Below, in pieces: positions 1 to 6,587 of a DNA stretch of 9,454 nucleotides. A program made the position numbers and the translations under genes. Origin of the DNA: an uncultured Eubacteriales bacterium (GTDB lineage: Bacteria > Bacillota > Clostridia > Oscillospirales > Oscillospiraceae); the NCBI GenBank assembly GCA_900540545.1, contig UQGJ01000085.1, positions 1 through 9,454 of the forward strand. Reading direction: 5' to 3'. Positions within the stretch are counted from its first letter, which is position 1; the number at the start of each line of letters is the position of its first letter. The notes beneath the pieces are model-generated. The model saw only the letters and a program-made list of their open reading frames with translations, searched no databases and had not been told where the DNA came from.

Positions 1-66
1 TGGTTTTCTTTCCGTCCTCTTTCTCAAACGAGAAAGAGGACCCCCGCCGGAGGCGACGCCCCCTCC
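1..66. repeat. Two-hairpin palindromic repeat, left copy
   Basis: Positions 14-25 (GTCCTCTTTCTC) pair perfectly with 30-41 around an AAAC loop, giving a 12-bp stem. A second, GC-rich hairpin follows, with arms GGAGG at 49-53 and CCTCC at 62-66. The same two-part layout occurs in inverted orientation at 9387-9454, including the flanking CTTTCCGTCC and GAGGACCCCC blocks. No T-tract follows the stem on either strand, so it is not a classical intrinsic terminator. It is most likely a dispersed intergenic repeat; copy number elsewhere in the genome is unknown. Confidence 0.75.
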
Positions 67-73
67 AAAAAGA

Positions 74-102
74 TTGTCAAACGCCACAAAAAGGGGTATG
101 AT
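74..102 (+). promoter_or_regulatory. Sigma-A promoter of the M42 peptidase gene
   Basis: TTGTCA (74-79) and TATGAT (97-102) are separated by exactly 17 bp, each one mismatch from the sigma-A consensus. Transcription would begin near 109, about 36 nt before the ATG at 145. This rules out the upstream GTG at 112 as start codon, since it would have almost no leader. Confidence 0.75.
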
Positions 103-144
103 ATTCCACATGTGAGCCCATTACGTAAAAGGAGCGGAACACCT

Positions 145-1185
145 ATGGATTTCAACACCTGCAAGGACTTTTTGATGGACACGGCCAAAGCCCTGCTCAC
201 CACCGACTCCCCCAGCGGCTTCACCCGCAACGCCGTGGCGGTGGCCGAGAATATCGCCAACGGTCTGGGCTATGCCACCCGCCGGACCAACAAGGGCGGC
301 CTGATTATCGACGTGCCCGGCCGGGAGCATACCAAAAAAATCGGCCTGTGCGCCCACGTGGACACCCTGGGCCTCATGTGCCGGGCCATCACGGACAAGG
401 GCGAGCTGATGATCACCCGCATTGGCGGCCCCATCCTCCCCACTCTGGACGGGGAATACTGCAACATCTACACCCGGGACGGGCGGGTCTACACCGGGAC
501 CATCCTCTCCCTCTCCCCCGCCGCCCACGTCTTTGACGACGTGCTGTCCCGGCCCAGGGACGAGCAGAACATGGCGGTGCGCATCGACGAAAAGGTCCAG
601 AGCGCCGACGACGTGCGGGCCCTGGGCATCGAGGTGGGGGATTACGTCTGCTTCGACCCCAAGACCACCGTGACCCCCAGCGGGTTTTTGAAGTCCCGGT
701 TCATCGACGACAAGGGCTCCGCCGCCTGCCTGCTGACCCTTCTGAAGCTGATGAAGGACGCGGGGACCCGGCCCCGGTACGACGCGGAGATCCACTTCAC
801 CGTCTACGAGGAGGTGGGCCACGGCGGGGCCACCATCCCCACCGACCTGGACGAGCTGCTGGCGGTGGACATGGGCTGTATTGGCCTGGATTTGACCTGC
901 ACCGAGTATCAGGTGTCCATCTGCGCCAAGGACTCCGCGGGGCCTTACGACTACGAGATGGTCTGCCGGCTGGTGGAGCTGGCCAAGAAAAACGGCCTGG
1001 ATTACGCCGTGGACGTGTATCCCCACTACTCCTCCGACGTGGCCGTGTCCTGGCAGGCGGGCAGCGACGCCAAGGCCGCCCTGGTCGGCCCCGGCGTCCA
1101 CGCCTCCCACGGCATGGAGCGGACCCACTTTGACGGCATGAGAAACACCATCGCCCTGGTGGCGGCTTATCTGGAGTGCGAATAG
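145..1185 (+). CDS. M42 family metallopeptidase (glutamyl aminopeptidase/TET type)
   Basis: A 346-aa cytosolic di-metal aminopeptidase of the M42 family, whose members usually form large tetrahedral complexes that trim short peptides. The metal and catalytic residues of the family are visible: H71 and D73 in CAHVDTLG, D188 in RFIDDKGS, the EE pair E222-E223 in YEEVGHGG, D242 in VDMGC, and H322 in ASHGMERTH near the C-terminus. There is no signal peptide or membrane segment, and the length is normal for the family. ATG 145 is chosen because AAAAGGAG lies at 127-134 and the promoter at 74-102 starts transcription only just before the alternative GTG at 112. It appears monocistronic. The last 65 bp are repeated downstream at 1336-1401. 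The exact substrate cannot be told; many M42 proteins are misannotated as endoglucanases. Confidence 0.93.
   Translation: MDFNTCKDFLMDTAKALLTTDSPSGFTRNAVAVAENIANGLGYATRRTNKGGLIIDVPGREHTKKIGLCAHVDTLGLMCRAITDKGELMITRIGGPILPTLDGEYCNIYTRDGRVYTGTILSLSPAAHVFDDVLSRPRDEQNMAVRIDEKVQSADDVRALGIEVGDYVCFDPKTTVTPSGFLKSRFIDDKGSAACLLTLLKLMKDAGTRPRYDAEIHFTVYEEVGHGGATIPTDLDELLAVDMGCIGLDLTCTEYQVSICAKDSAGPYDYEMVCRLVELAKKNGLDYAVDVYPHYSSDVAVSWQAGSDAKAALVGPGVHASHGMERTHFDGMRNTIALVAAYLECE
1121..1185 (+). repeat. 3' end of the peptidase gene, first copy of a 65/66-bp direct repeat
   Basis: This stretch, from GGACCCACTT to the TAG stop, recurs at 1336-1401. The copies differ by one inserted base plus a substitution just after CACTT, and by TAG versus TAA. 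This first copy is in frame with the peptidase and encodes its real C-terminus (RTHFDGMRN to LECE). Confidence 0.9.
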
Positions 1186-1335
1186 AGCCGATGTCCGCTC
1201 CATGTCCGGCGCGATAAGCGCCGTGCAAGCGTTTTGCGCAGCAAAACCTTGGCGCAGGGCGAATTCAGTTCGCCCGAGCATGTGAAGTCGCGCCCGGGGG
1301 TCCCCGCGAAAGGCGAAGCCTTTTGCGGGGCGTGC
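1186..1335. repeat. Four-hairpin intergenic block between the duplicated peptidase tails
   Basis: 150 bp with no supportable gene. Four stem-loops follow one another: CGGCGC/GCGCCG (1207-1223, 5-nt loop), GTTTTGC/GCAAAAC (1231-1247, 3-nt loop), GGGCGAA/TTCGCCC (1257-1275, 5-nt loop) and a 13-bp stem with one G-T pair, CCCCGCGAAAGGC at 1302-1314 with 1318-1330. ATGTCCG occurs twice (1191 and 1202). None is followed by a T-tract. It could be an inserted miniature mobile repeat or a composite of several, or a structured 3' RNA of the peptidase message. Confidence 0.6.
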
Positions 1336-1401
1336 GGACCCACTTGGGACGGCATGAGAAACACCATCGCCCTGGTGGCGGCTTATCTGGAGTGCGAATA
1401 A
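1336..1401 (+). pseudogene. Duplicated 3' fragment of the M42 peptidase gene
   Basis: A 66-bp near-copy of the peptidase 3' end ending in TAA (1399-1401). The single-base insertion close to its start shifts the reading frame of the first few codons, and nothing upstream supplies a start codon or ribosome site, so it should not be expressed as protein. It marks a local duplication or imperfect insertion event that placed the 150-bp hairpin block between the two copies. Confidence 0.85.
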
Positions 1402-1408
1402 GGGCGGG

Positions 1409-1452
1409 GATGCGGATTGCCGCGCCAGTTTGAGAACTGGCTCGCAATGACA
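1409..1452 (-). repeat. Short palindromic repeat, unit A (reverse orientation)
   Basis: The reverse complement begins TGTCATTGCGAGCCAG and ends CGGCAATCCGCATC, the same outer arms as the units at 1468-1513 and 6623-6719. Its centre forms GCCAGTT/AACTGGC (1424-1441) with a TGAG loop. It lies 15 bp from unit B in inverted orientation, so the pair can fold into one long imperfect hairpin, like the BIME arrangement of enterobacterial REP elements. Confidence 0.8.
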
Positions 1453-1467
1453 GGAGGGGTCAAGGCA

Positions 1468-1513
1468 TGTCATTGCGAACCAGGGCCGCAGCCCTGGTGT
1501 GGCAATCCGCATC
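1468..1513 (+). repeat. Short palindromic repeat, unit B
   Basis: Outer arms TGTCATTGCGAACCAG and TGGTGTGGCAATCCGCATC surround a hairpin CCAGGGC-CGCA-GCCCTGG. Unit A at 1409-1452 is its inverted partner. The 15-mer CCAGGGCCGCAGCCC from its centre (1480-1494) is found again at 4308-4322. The right edge touches the putative divergent start codon at 1515-1517. Confidence 0.8.
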
Positions 1514-1517
1514 TCAT
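1470..1517 (-). other. Start-site remnant of a lost divergent gene (15-codon ORF)
   Basis: On the minus strand AAGGAG (1525-1530) lies 7 nt before an ATG at 1515-1517, downstream of a good promoter and two operator-like palindromes. The reading frame then runs straight into palindromic repeat unit B and stops after 15 codons (TGA at 1470-1472). All expression signals of a gene are there but no body. My reading is that the gene regulated by the neighbouring Xre protein was lost or truncated by arrival of the repeat. The alternative is a chance ribosome-site match with the promoter making a non-coding transcript. Confidence 0.35.
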
Positions 1518-1546
1518 CTTCTGACTCCTTCCCACACTTACGATGG

Positions 1547-1591
1547 ACACCAAACGGTGTTCATTAAACAAAATATAACACCATATGGTGT
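1547..1591. promoter_or_regulatory. Tandem operator pair ACACC-N4-GGTGT upstream of xre
   Basis: Two palindromes of the same form: ACACC-AAAC-GGTGT at 1547-1560 and ACACC-ATAT-GGTGT at 1578-1591, the second a perfect 14-bp palindrome. Their centres are 31 bp apart, close to three helical turns, as expected for cooperative binding of two repressor dimers on one DNA face. The second fills the spacer of the leftward promoter and the first sits just after its start point. They are the obvious binding sites for the Xre protein encoded 40 bp downstream; that assignment is inferred. Confidence 0.65.
1560..1589 (+). promoter_or_regulatory. Possible weak promoter of the upstream xre gene
   Basis: TTCATT (1560-1565) and TATGGT (1584-1589), 18 bp apart, match the consensus at three and four of six positions. 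The -10 lies inside the second operator palindrome, which would allow autoregulation. No better rightward promoter was seen between the operators and the ATG at 1631. Confidence 0.25.
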
Positions 1592-1601
1592 ATGCTGTCA
1601 A
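1572..1601 (-). promoter_or_regulatory. Leftward sigma-A promoter overlapping the operators
   Basis: On the minus strand a perfect TTGACA (1596-1601) and TATATT (1572-1577) are separated by 18 bp. Transcription would start near 1565 and run left across the remnant start codon at 1515-1517 into the repeats and antisense to the peptidase 3' end. The spacer is occupied by a perfect ACACC-N4-GGTGT palindrome, so it should be repressible. Confidence 0.55.
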
Positions 1602-1630
1602 TAGAAATTTGATTGACAGGGGGAAATCAT

Positions 1631-1846
1631 ATGCCATATCCGAGAATCAGAGACTTGCGGGAGGATGAAAATCTTAGCCAAAAGGGGATTAGTGAAATCC
1701 TGCATATGCACAAAACAACATATGCCAGGTATGAAACAGGCGAAAGAGAAATACCGCTAAACATAGCCATTTTGCTTGCAAAGCACTATAAAGTGAGTCT
1801 GGATTATCTTGCAGGATTGTCGAAAGACAAGGAAATGAAGCCGTGA
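1631..1846 (+). CDS. Small Xre/Cro-type HTH transcriptional regulator, low GC
   Basis: A 71-aa protein consisting of one HTH_3 (Cro/C1) domain: helix 1 around RIRDLREDENLS, the recognition region QKGISEILHMHKTTYARYE (about residues 18-36), and the final IAILLAKHYKVSLDYLAG. There is no effector domain, so it probably acts as a simple dimeric repressor. ATG 1631 has AGGGGG (1618-1623) 7 nt upstream; the in-frame TTG at 1613 overlaps that site and is unlikely. Base composition is roughly 40-45% GC with A-rich codons, far below the neighbouring genes, suggesting acquisition from elsewhere. It probably controls the overlapping leftward promoter at 1572-1601 and itself through the ACACC-N4-GGTGT pair. 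The divergent partner gene seems to be missing. Confidence 0.85.
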   Translation: MPYPRIRDLREDENLSQKGISEILHMHKTTYARYETGEREIPLNIAILLAKHYKVSLDYLAGLSKDKEMKP

Positions 1847-1878
1847 TAAACGATAGGAAACGGTCGTCAATCCCCTGC

Positions 1879-1907
1879 TTGTAAGTCTCCCGCGACTTTG
1901 ATATAAT
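1879..1907 (+). promoter_or_regulatory. Sigma-A promoter of recJ
   Basis: TTGTAA (1879-1884) and a perfect TATAAT (1902-1907) are separated by 17 bp. The predicted start near 1914 gives a leader of about 29 nt before ATG 1943 and excludes the in-frame GTG at 1913. Confidence 0.75.
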
Positions 1908-1942
1908 AAAGGGTGATTTTCAGAGATTTTGAGGGCATGCCG

Positions 1943-4012
1943 ATGAAATATAAAAAATGGAATCTGGCCGCCCCGGACAGGGGGGCCATTCAGGCGCTGG
2001 CCCGGACCGGCCTGCCGCCGCTGGCCTGCACGGTGCTGTGCGCCCGTGGGCTGGACACGCCGGAGAAGGCCAGGGCCTTCCTGGCCGCGGGCAGCGCCCC
2101 CCTCCACGACCCCTTTTTGATGAAGGACATGGACCGGGCGGTGGAACGGCTGGAACAGGCCCTGCTGAAAAGTGAATCCATCGCCGTCTACGGCGACTAC
2201 GACGTGGACGGCATCACCTCCACCTGCCTGCTCACCCGGTTCCTCCGGTCCCGGGGCGGGCGGGTGACCCCCTACATCCCCGACCGCCTGGAGGAGGGCT
2301 ACGGCCTGAACCGGGAGGCGGTGGACACCCTGAAGGCCCAGGGCGTGGCGGTCATCGTCACCGTGGACTGCGGCATCACCGCCGTCCACGAGGCGGAGTA
2401 CGCCGCGGGGCAGGGCATCGACGTCATCATCACCGACCACCACGAGTGCAAGGACGCCCTGCCCAGGGCCGTGGCCGTGGTGGACCCCCACCGCCGGGAC
2501 TGCGGCTACCCCTTCCACTGTCTGGCGGGGGTGGGCGTGGCCCTGAAGCTGGCCCTGGCACTGACCCCCGAGGAGGAACGGGACCGGGTCTTTGGGGAGT
2601 ACGCCGACCTGGCCGCCGTGGGCACCGTGGCCGACGTGATGCAGCTCTCCGGCGAGAACCGCACCATCGTCCGCCGGGGGCTGGCCGCCCTGGCCCACAC
2701 CAAACGGCCCGGTCTCAAGGCCCTCATCAAGGAGGCCGGGGCCGAGTCCAAGGGGCTGACCGCGTCGTGCATCGGCTTCACACTGGCCCCCCGGATCAAC
2801 GCCGCCGGGCGGATGGGCTGCGCCCCCGTGGCGGCGGAGCTGCTGCTGACCGAGGACCCCCAGCGGGCGGAGGAGCTGGCCCACACCCTGTGCGAGCTGA
2901 ACCGGGAGCGGCAGGCCATCGAGGCCGACATCTACGCCCAGTGCCTGGACCGGCTGGTCCGGGAGGGGGACGGCCCCCGGCGCTCCATCGTCCTGGCCGG
3001 CGAGGGCTGGCACCAGGGGGTGGTGGGCATCGTGGCCTCCCGGCTGGCGGAGAAGTTCTCCTGCCCCACCTTTATGATTTGTCTCCAGGACGGCCGGGGC
3101 AAGGGCTCCTGCCGCAGCTTCGGGGGCTTCAACCTCTTCAAAGCCCTGGAGTCCTGCGCCGACCTGCTGGAGGGCTTCGGCGGCCACGCCCTGGCCGCCG
3201 GGTTCACCATTCTGGAGGAGCATATCCCAGCCTTCGCCGCCCGGATGGACCGCTGTGTGGAGTCCTGGACCGGCGGGGCGGAGCTGGAATCCACCCTGGA
3301 GGTGGACGCCGAGCTGCCCGACGGGGCCTATCTGACCCTGGAGGGGGTGGAGGGGCTGGACGCCCTGGAGCCCTACGGGGCCGGGAATCCAAAGCCCGTG
3401 TTCTCCCTCTCCGGCTGCTGCGTCCACGGCCTCAGCGAGGTGGGCGGCGGGCGGCATCTGAAGCTGCGGCTGGTCTGCGGCGGGCAGACGCTGGACGCCA
3501 TCTTCTTTTCCGCCACGGCCCAGTCCGCCCAGGTGGCCCCCGGCGACCGGGTGGACGTGGCCTTCACCCCACAAATCAACGAGTTCCGGGGGAACCGGAC
3601 GGTACAGCTTCAAATCTCCGACCTGCGCCCCGCCCCCACCCGGATGGAGGCGGAACAGGCCCTGTACGAGCGGCTCCGCCGGGGCGACAGGCTGACCCCC
3701 GGTGAGGCGGAGGCCCTCATCCCCAGCCGCACGGAGTTCGCCGCCGTCTGGCGGTATCTCAGCGGCCACGCCCGGCTGGGCCGGGTGGAGGACACCGCCC
3801 GCCGCCTGGCCCGCAGCGTGGCCAGGACCTACGGAATCAAGGAGACCGTCATGCGCACCATGGTGTGCCTGGAGGTCCTGGACGAGCACGGCCTCATCCG
3901 CGTGGAGCAGACCACCGACCACCTGCGTATCGACGTGCAGACCGTGGAGGGAAAGGTGGACCTGGAGAACTCCGATTTGATGCGAAGGCTGAGGAGCCTG
4001 GCGGGGAATTAA
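1943..4012 (+). CDS. recJ: Single-stranded-DNA-specific exonuclease RecJ
   Basis: A 689-aa 5'-to-3' single-strand DNA exonuclease used in RecF-type recombination and in base-excision and mismatch repair. The DHH domain motifs are in order: DYDVDG (85-90), VDCG (141-144), DHH (165-167), VVDPH (179-183) and GTVADVM (227-233). The DHHA1 domain follows with GWHQGVVGIVASRL (355-368), GSCRSFGG (388-395) and GGHALAAG (413-420). An OB-fold region starts around LEPYGAGNPKPVF (475-487), and a helical C-terminal domain, common in Firmicutes RecJ, spans about 570-689. All metal ligands expected for the family appear intact. ATG 1943 is used because GAGGG (1931-1935) is 7 nt upstream; the ATG at 1937 is too close to it. 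recJ is normally near apt and relA in Firmicutes; here relA follows after a repeat-filled gap and apt is absent. Confidence 0.97.
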   Translation: MKYKKWNLAAPDRGAIQALARTGLPPLACTVLCARGLDTPEKARAFLAAGSAPLHDPFLMKDMDRAVERLEQALLKSESIAVYGDYDVDGITSTCLLTRFLRSRGGRVTPYIPDRLEEGYGLNREAVDTLKAQGVAVIVTVDCGITAVHEAEYAAGQGIDVIITDHHECKDALPRAVAVVDPHRRDCGYPFHCLAGVGVALKLALALTPEEERDRVFGEYADLAAVGTVADVMQLSGENRTIVRRGLAALAHTKRPGLKALIKEAGAESKGLTASCIGFTLAPRINAAGRMGCAPVAAELLLTEDPQRAEELAHTLCELNRERQAIEADIYAQCLDRLVREGDGPRRSIVLAGEGWHQGVVGIVASRLAEKFSCPTFMICLQDGRGKGSCRSFGGFNLFKALESCADLLEGFGGHALAAGFTILEEHIPAFAARMDRCVESWTGGAELESTLEVDAELPDGAYLTLEGVEGLDALEPYGAGNPKPVFSLSGCCVHGLSEVGGGRHLKLRLVCGGQTLDAIFFSATAQSAQVAPGDRVDVAFTPQINEFRGNRTVQLQISDLRPAPTRMEAEQALYERLRRGDRLTPGEAEALIPSRTEFAAVWRYLSGHARLGRVEDTARRLARSVARTYGIKETVMRTMVCLEVLDEHGLIRVEQTTDHLRIDVQTVEGKVDLENSDLMRRLRSLAGN

Positions 4013-4099
4013 ATAATGCAGAATTAAGAATGCAGAATGCAGAATGACGCCCGCGGGCGGGACGGGGGAGTACGGGGCGTCGGGGACGCCGCCCCCTAC

Positions 4100-4127
4100 G
4101 TAGGGCCCGGCGTCCTCGACGGGCCGC
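4100..4127 (+). repeat. GTAGGG hairpin element, copy 1 (after recJ)
   Basis: GTAGGG followed by an imperfect stem, GGCCC and GTC pairing with GACGGGCC across a 3-nt bulge. Elements of the same plan follow relA (6584-6608) and the ATP-grasp gene (8172-8198). Its left end is part of the palindrome CCCTACGTAGGG. Confidence 0.5.
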
Positions 4128-4342
4128 AACGCACCAGCCTTGCCGGGAATCACCATGCTAGGCGTTCCGCGCCAGCGCATGGGGCGGCCGGCATGTATGC
4201 TGGCCCTGCAACTCGGTAGGCCGTAACGGCCGGGGCGGGTGCGGAAGGGCAGACTTGTTACCACAAGCCGGTTTCGACTGCCCAGCCCCGTTGGCGCCGC
4301 CCAGGGTCCAGGGCCGCAGCCCCGGCGGGGCGCCCCTCCAAA

Positions 4343-4351
4343 TGCTATCAT
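4343..4351 (+). promoter_or_regulatory. Possible extended -10 promoter of relA
   Basis: TGC-TATCAT matches an extended -10 (TGN-TATAAT, one mismatch in the hexamer), with no recognisable -35 at the correct distance. Start would be near 4358, leaving a very short leader with the AGGTGA ribosome site at 4361-4366. Read-through from recJ is an equal possibility. Confidence 0.25.
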
Positions 4352-4370
4352 TTTGAAAGAAGGTGACGAG

Positions 4371-6587
4371 ATGGACCCTGTGTTGGAGAGCTACCACGCG
4401 CTGGAAGAAAAAGTGAAGCAGTATAACCACAACCTGGACACCAAGCGGCTGCTGGCCGCCTTCCAGTATGCCGACTCCGCCCACTCCGGGCAGCTGCGGA
4501 AGGACGGGTCCCCCTTTGTCACCCATCCCCTGGCGGTGGCCGAGATCGTGGCCGAGCTGGAGCTGGACACCGACTCCATCATCGCCGCCCTCCTCCACGA
4601 CTGCATCGAGGACACCGGCGCCACCCACGAGGACATCGCCAAGCTCTTCGGCGCCCCCGTGGCCGACCTGGTGGAGGGCGTCACCAAGCTGACCCGGGTG
4701 CAGTACACCTCCAAGGAAGAGGAGCAGATGGAGAACCTGCGGAAGATGCTCATGGCTATGGCCAAGGACATCCGGGTCATCCTCATCAAAATCTGCGACC
4801 GGCTCCACAACATGCGCACCATGAACTACCAGTCCCCTCGCAAGCAGCGGGAAAAGGCCCTGGAGACCATGGAGATTTACGCCCCCATCGCCCACCGCTT
4901 GGGTATGCAGAAGATCAAGTGGGAGCTGGAGGACCTGTCCCTGCAGTACCTGGACCCCATCGGCTACCAGGAGATCGCCGACGAGCTCATCCGCCGGTCC
5001 TCCGCCCACGAGGAGTTCATGGCCTCCATCCAGAAGCGCATCCAGGACCGGCTGGAGGAGGAGGGCATCTCCGCCACCGTCTACGGCCGGGTGAAGCATA
5101 TCTACTCCATCTACCGGAAGATGTACGCCCAGAACAAGACCATGGACGAGATTTTCGACCTCTACGCCTTCCGGGTCATCGTGGACGACATCCCCGGCTG
5201 CTATAATGTGCTGGGTTGCATCCACGACCTGTTCAAGCCCGTGCTGGGCCGGTTCAAGGACTATATCGGCACCCCCAAGCCCAATATGTACCAGTCCCTG
5301 CACACCACCGTCATCGGCCGGGAGGGCATCCCCTTCGAGGTCCAGATCCGCACCTGGGAGATGCACCACACGGCGGAATACGGCGTGGCCGCCCACTGGA
5401 AGTACAAGCAGGGCATGGCCAACGCCAAGCTGGGCACCGAGGAGAACTTCGAGTGGGTCCGCAAGCTGCTGGAGAGCCAGCAGGACACCGACGCCGAGGA
5501 CTACGTCCGCAACCTGAAGGTGGACCTCTTCTCCGACGAGGTGTTCGTGTTCACCCCCCGGGGCGACGTCATCAACCTGCCCGCTGGCAGCACCCCCATC
5601 GACTTCGCCTACAACATCCACTCCGCCGTGGGCAACGCCATGACGGGGTGCAAGGTCAACGGCCGCATCGTCACCTTCGACTACACCCTCCAGTCCGGCG
5701 ACATCGTGGAGGTCATCACCTCCAAGGCCGCCCACGGCCCCAGCCGGGACTGGATGAAGATCGCCCGGAGCAACGAGGCAAAGAACAAGATCAAGCAGTG
5801 GTTCAAGAAGGAGCGCCGGGAGGAAAACATCGTCACCGGCCGGGGCATGTTCGAGTCCGAACTGAAGCGCACCGGCATCCCTCTGGCCTCTATCACCGCC
5901 GAGGACATGCTGCCCCACCTGCTGAAAAAGGTGGGGGCGGGGACCCTGGACGACCTGTACGCCGCCGTGGGCTACGGCGGCATGACCGCCCAGAAGGCGG
6001 TGAACCGCATCCGCGAGGAGCTGGCCCGGCTCAACAAGGACAGGAACGAGAAGGCCATGGCGGAGAAGCTGGCCGCCGAGGGGACCGCCTCCATCCAGCC
6101 CTCTATCGTCAAGCCCTCCCCCAGCCGCAGCGAGAGCGGCATCATCGTGGAGGGGCTGGACAACTGCCTGGTGAAGTTCGCCAAGTGCTGTACCCCCGTG
6201 CCGGGGGACCCGGTGGTGGGCTTCATCACCCGTGGCTTCGGCGTGTCCGTCCACCGGGCCGACTGCCCCAACGCCGACCCCGCCCGTCGCAAGCCAGAGG
6301 AGGCGGGCCGCTGGGTGAAGGTGGCTTGGGTGGACAGCGAGCAGGCCAGCTACCAGACCAGCCTGGAGATTTCCGCCAAGGACCGGGACGCCCTGGCCCT
6401 GGACGTGACCATGGCCCTCACCGCCGCCAAGGTGAAGGTCCAGTCCTTCGCCGCCCGCAGCCTGCCCGACGGGTACGCCATGGTGTCCATCGTCCTGGAG
6501 GTCCGGGACCGGAACGAGCTGGCTGCCGTCATCAACAAGCTGGGCACCATCCAGGGCGTGTTCCAGGTGAAGCGGACCACAGGGTAG
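4371..6587 (+). CDS. relA: Bifunctional (p)ppGpp synthetase/hydrolase (RelA/SpoT family, Rel)
   Basis: A 738-aa long RSH enzyme that makes and degrades the stringent-response alarmone (p)ppGpp. The N-terminal HD hydrolase domain has H52 (THPLAV), H76-D77 and E80-D81 (LLHDCIEDTG) and D143 (KICDRLHNMRT), all expected residues for an active hydrolase. The synthetase domain has D263 (IFDLYAF), RFKD at 294-297 and E323 (FEVQIRTWEMHH). The RxKD form of that motif, as opposed to ExDD, marks a bifunctional enzyme. Then follow a TGS domain (about 387-450), a helical region, the conserved CC pair at 606-607 (KFAKCCTPVPGD), and a C-terminal ACT domain (about 665-738). ATG 4371 has AAGGTGA just upstream (4360-4366); the longer in-frame extension to 4239 crosses repeats and is rejected. 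The TAG stop lies inside a GTAGGGG hairpin repeat. Confidence 0.97.
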   Translation: MDPVLESYHALEEKVKQYNHNLDTKRLLAAFQYADSAHSGQLRKDGSPFVTHPLAVAEIVAELELDTDSIIAALLHDCIEDTGATHEDIAKLFGAPVADLVEGVTKLTRVQYTSKEEEQMENLRKMLMAMAKDIRVILIKICDRLHNMRTMNYQSPRKQREKALETMEIYAPIAHRLGMQKIKWELEDLSLQYLDPIGYQEIADELIRRSSAHEEFMASIQKRIQDRLEEEGISATVYGRVKHIYSIYRKMYAQNKTMDEIFDLYAFRVIVDDIPGCYNVLGCIHDLFKPVLGRFKDYIGTPKPNMYQSLHTTVIGREGIPFEVQIRTWEMHHTAEYGVAAHWKYKQGMANAKLGTEENFEWVRKLLESQQDTDAEDYVRNLKVDLFSDEVFVFTPRGDVINLPAGSTPIDFAYNIHSAVGNAMTGCKVNGRIVTFDYTLQSGDIVEVITSKAAHGPSRDWMKIARSNEAKNKIKQWFKKERREENIVTGRGMFESELKRTGIPLASITAEDMLPHLLKKVGAGTLDDLYAAVGYGGMTAQKAVNRIREELARLNKDRNEKAMAEKLAAEGTASIQPSIVKPSPSRSESGIIVEGLDNCLVKFAKCCTPVPGDPVVGFITRGFGVSVHRADCPNADPARRKPEEAGRWVKVAWVDSEQASYQTSLEISAKDRDALALDVTMALTAAKVKVQSFAARSLPDGYAMVSIVLEVRDRNELAAVINKLGTIQGVFQVKRTTG

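Larger units (their letters stand above)
4013..4370. repeat. Repeat-mosaic intergenic region between recJ and relA
   Basis: 358 bp with no supportable gene. In order: TGCAGAAT three times (4017-4024, 4031-4038, 4038-4045); the palindrome CGCCCGCGGGCG (4048-4059); the palindrome CCCTACGTAGGG (4094-4105), leading into a GTAGGG hairpin element (4100-4127); GGCCGT-A-ACGGCC (4219-4231); a nested stem-loop with outer arms GGGCAG/CTGCCC (4247-4283) and inner CTTGT/ACAAG; and CCAGGGCCGCAGCCC (4308-4322), shared with repeat unit B. It reads as several small repeats inserted into one another. None of the stems has a clear T-tract, so recJ termination is not obvious. Confidence 0.7.

Noticed and set aside
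1..66. Left hairpin element as an intrinsic terminator or CRISPR-type repeat
   Set aside because: No T-tract follows the stem on either strand, and there is no regularly spaced array of repeats.
121..1512. Long minus-strand open frame (463 codons) antisense to the peptidase gene
   Set aside because: It is a consequence of GC3-biased codons in the real gene, has low-complexity Gly/Val/His-rich content, and crosses the repeat units and the duplicated tail.
1613..1618. TTGACA as a -35 element for a further promoter
   Set aside because: It overlaps the xre ribosome site and no -10 follows at 16-18 bp; the matching bases are probably coincidental.
4015..4047. TGCAGAAT repeats as a CRISPR or iteron array
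   Set aside because: Only three 8-bp copies with irregular spacing and no replication gene nearby; it looks like the edge of a small dispersed repeat.
1757..4351. 864-codon minus-strand open frame opposite recJ
   Set aside because: Composition is Gly/Pro/His/Val-rich with no domain, and recJ on the other strand is complete with all motifs, promoter and ribosome site.
4239..4370. 44-codon N-terminal extension of relA in frame
   Set aside because: It lies in repeat-mosaic sequence, lacks a ribosome site, and gives a longer N-terminus than known Rel proteins, while ATG 4371 has AAGGTGA upstream.
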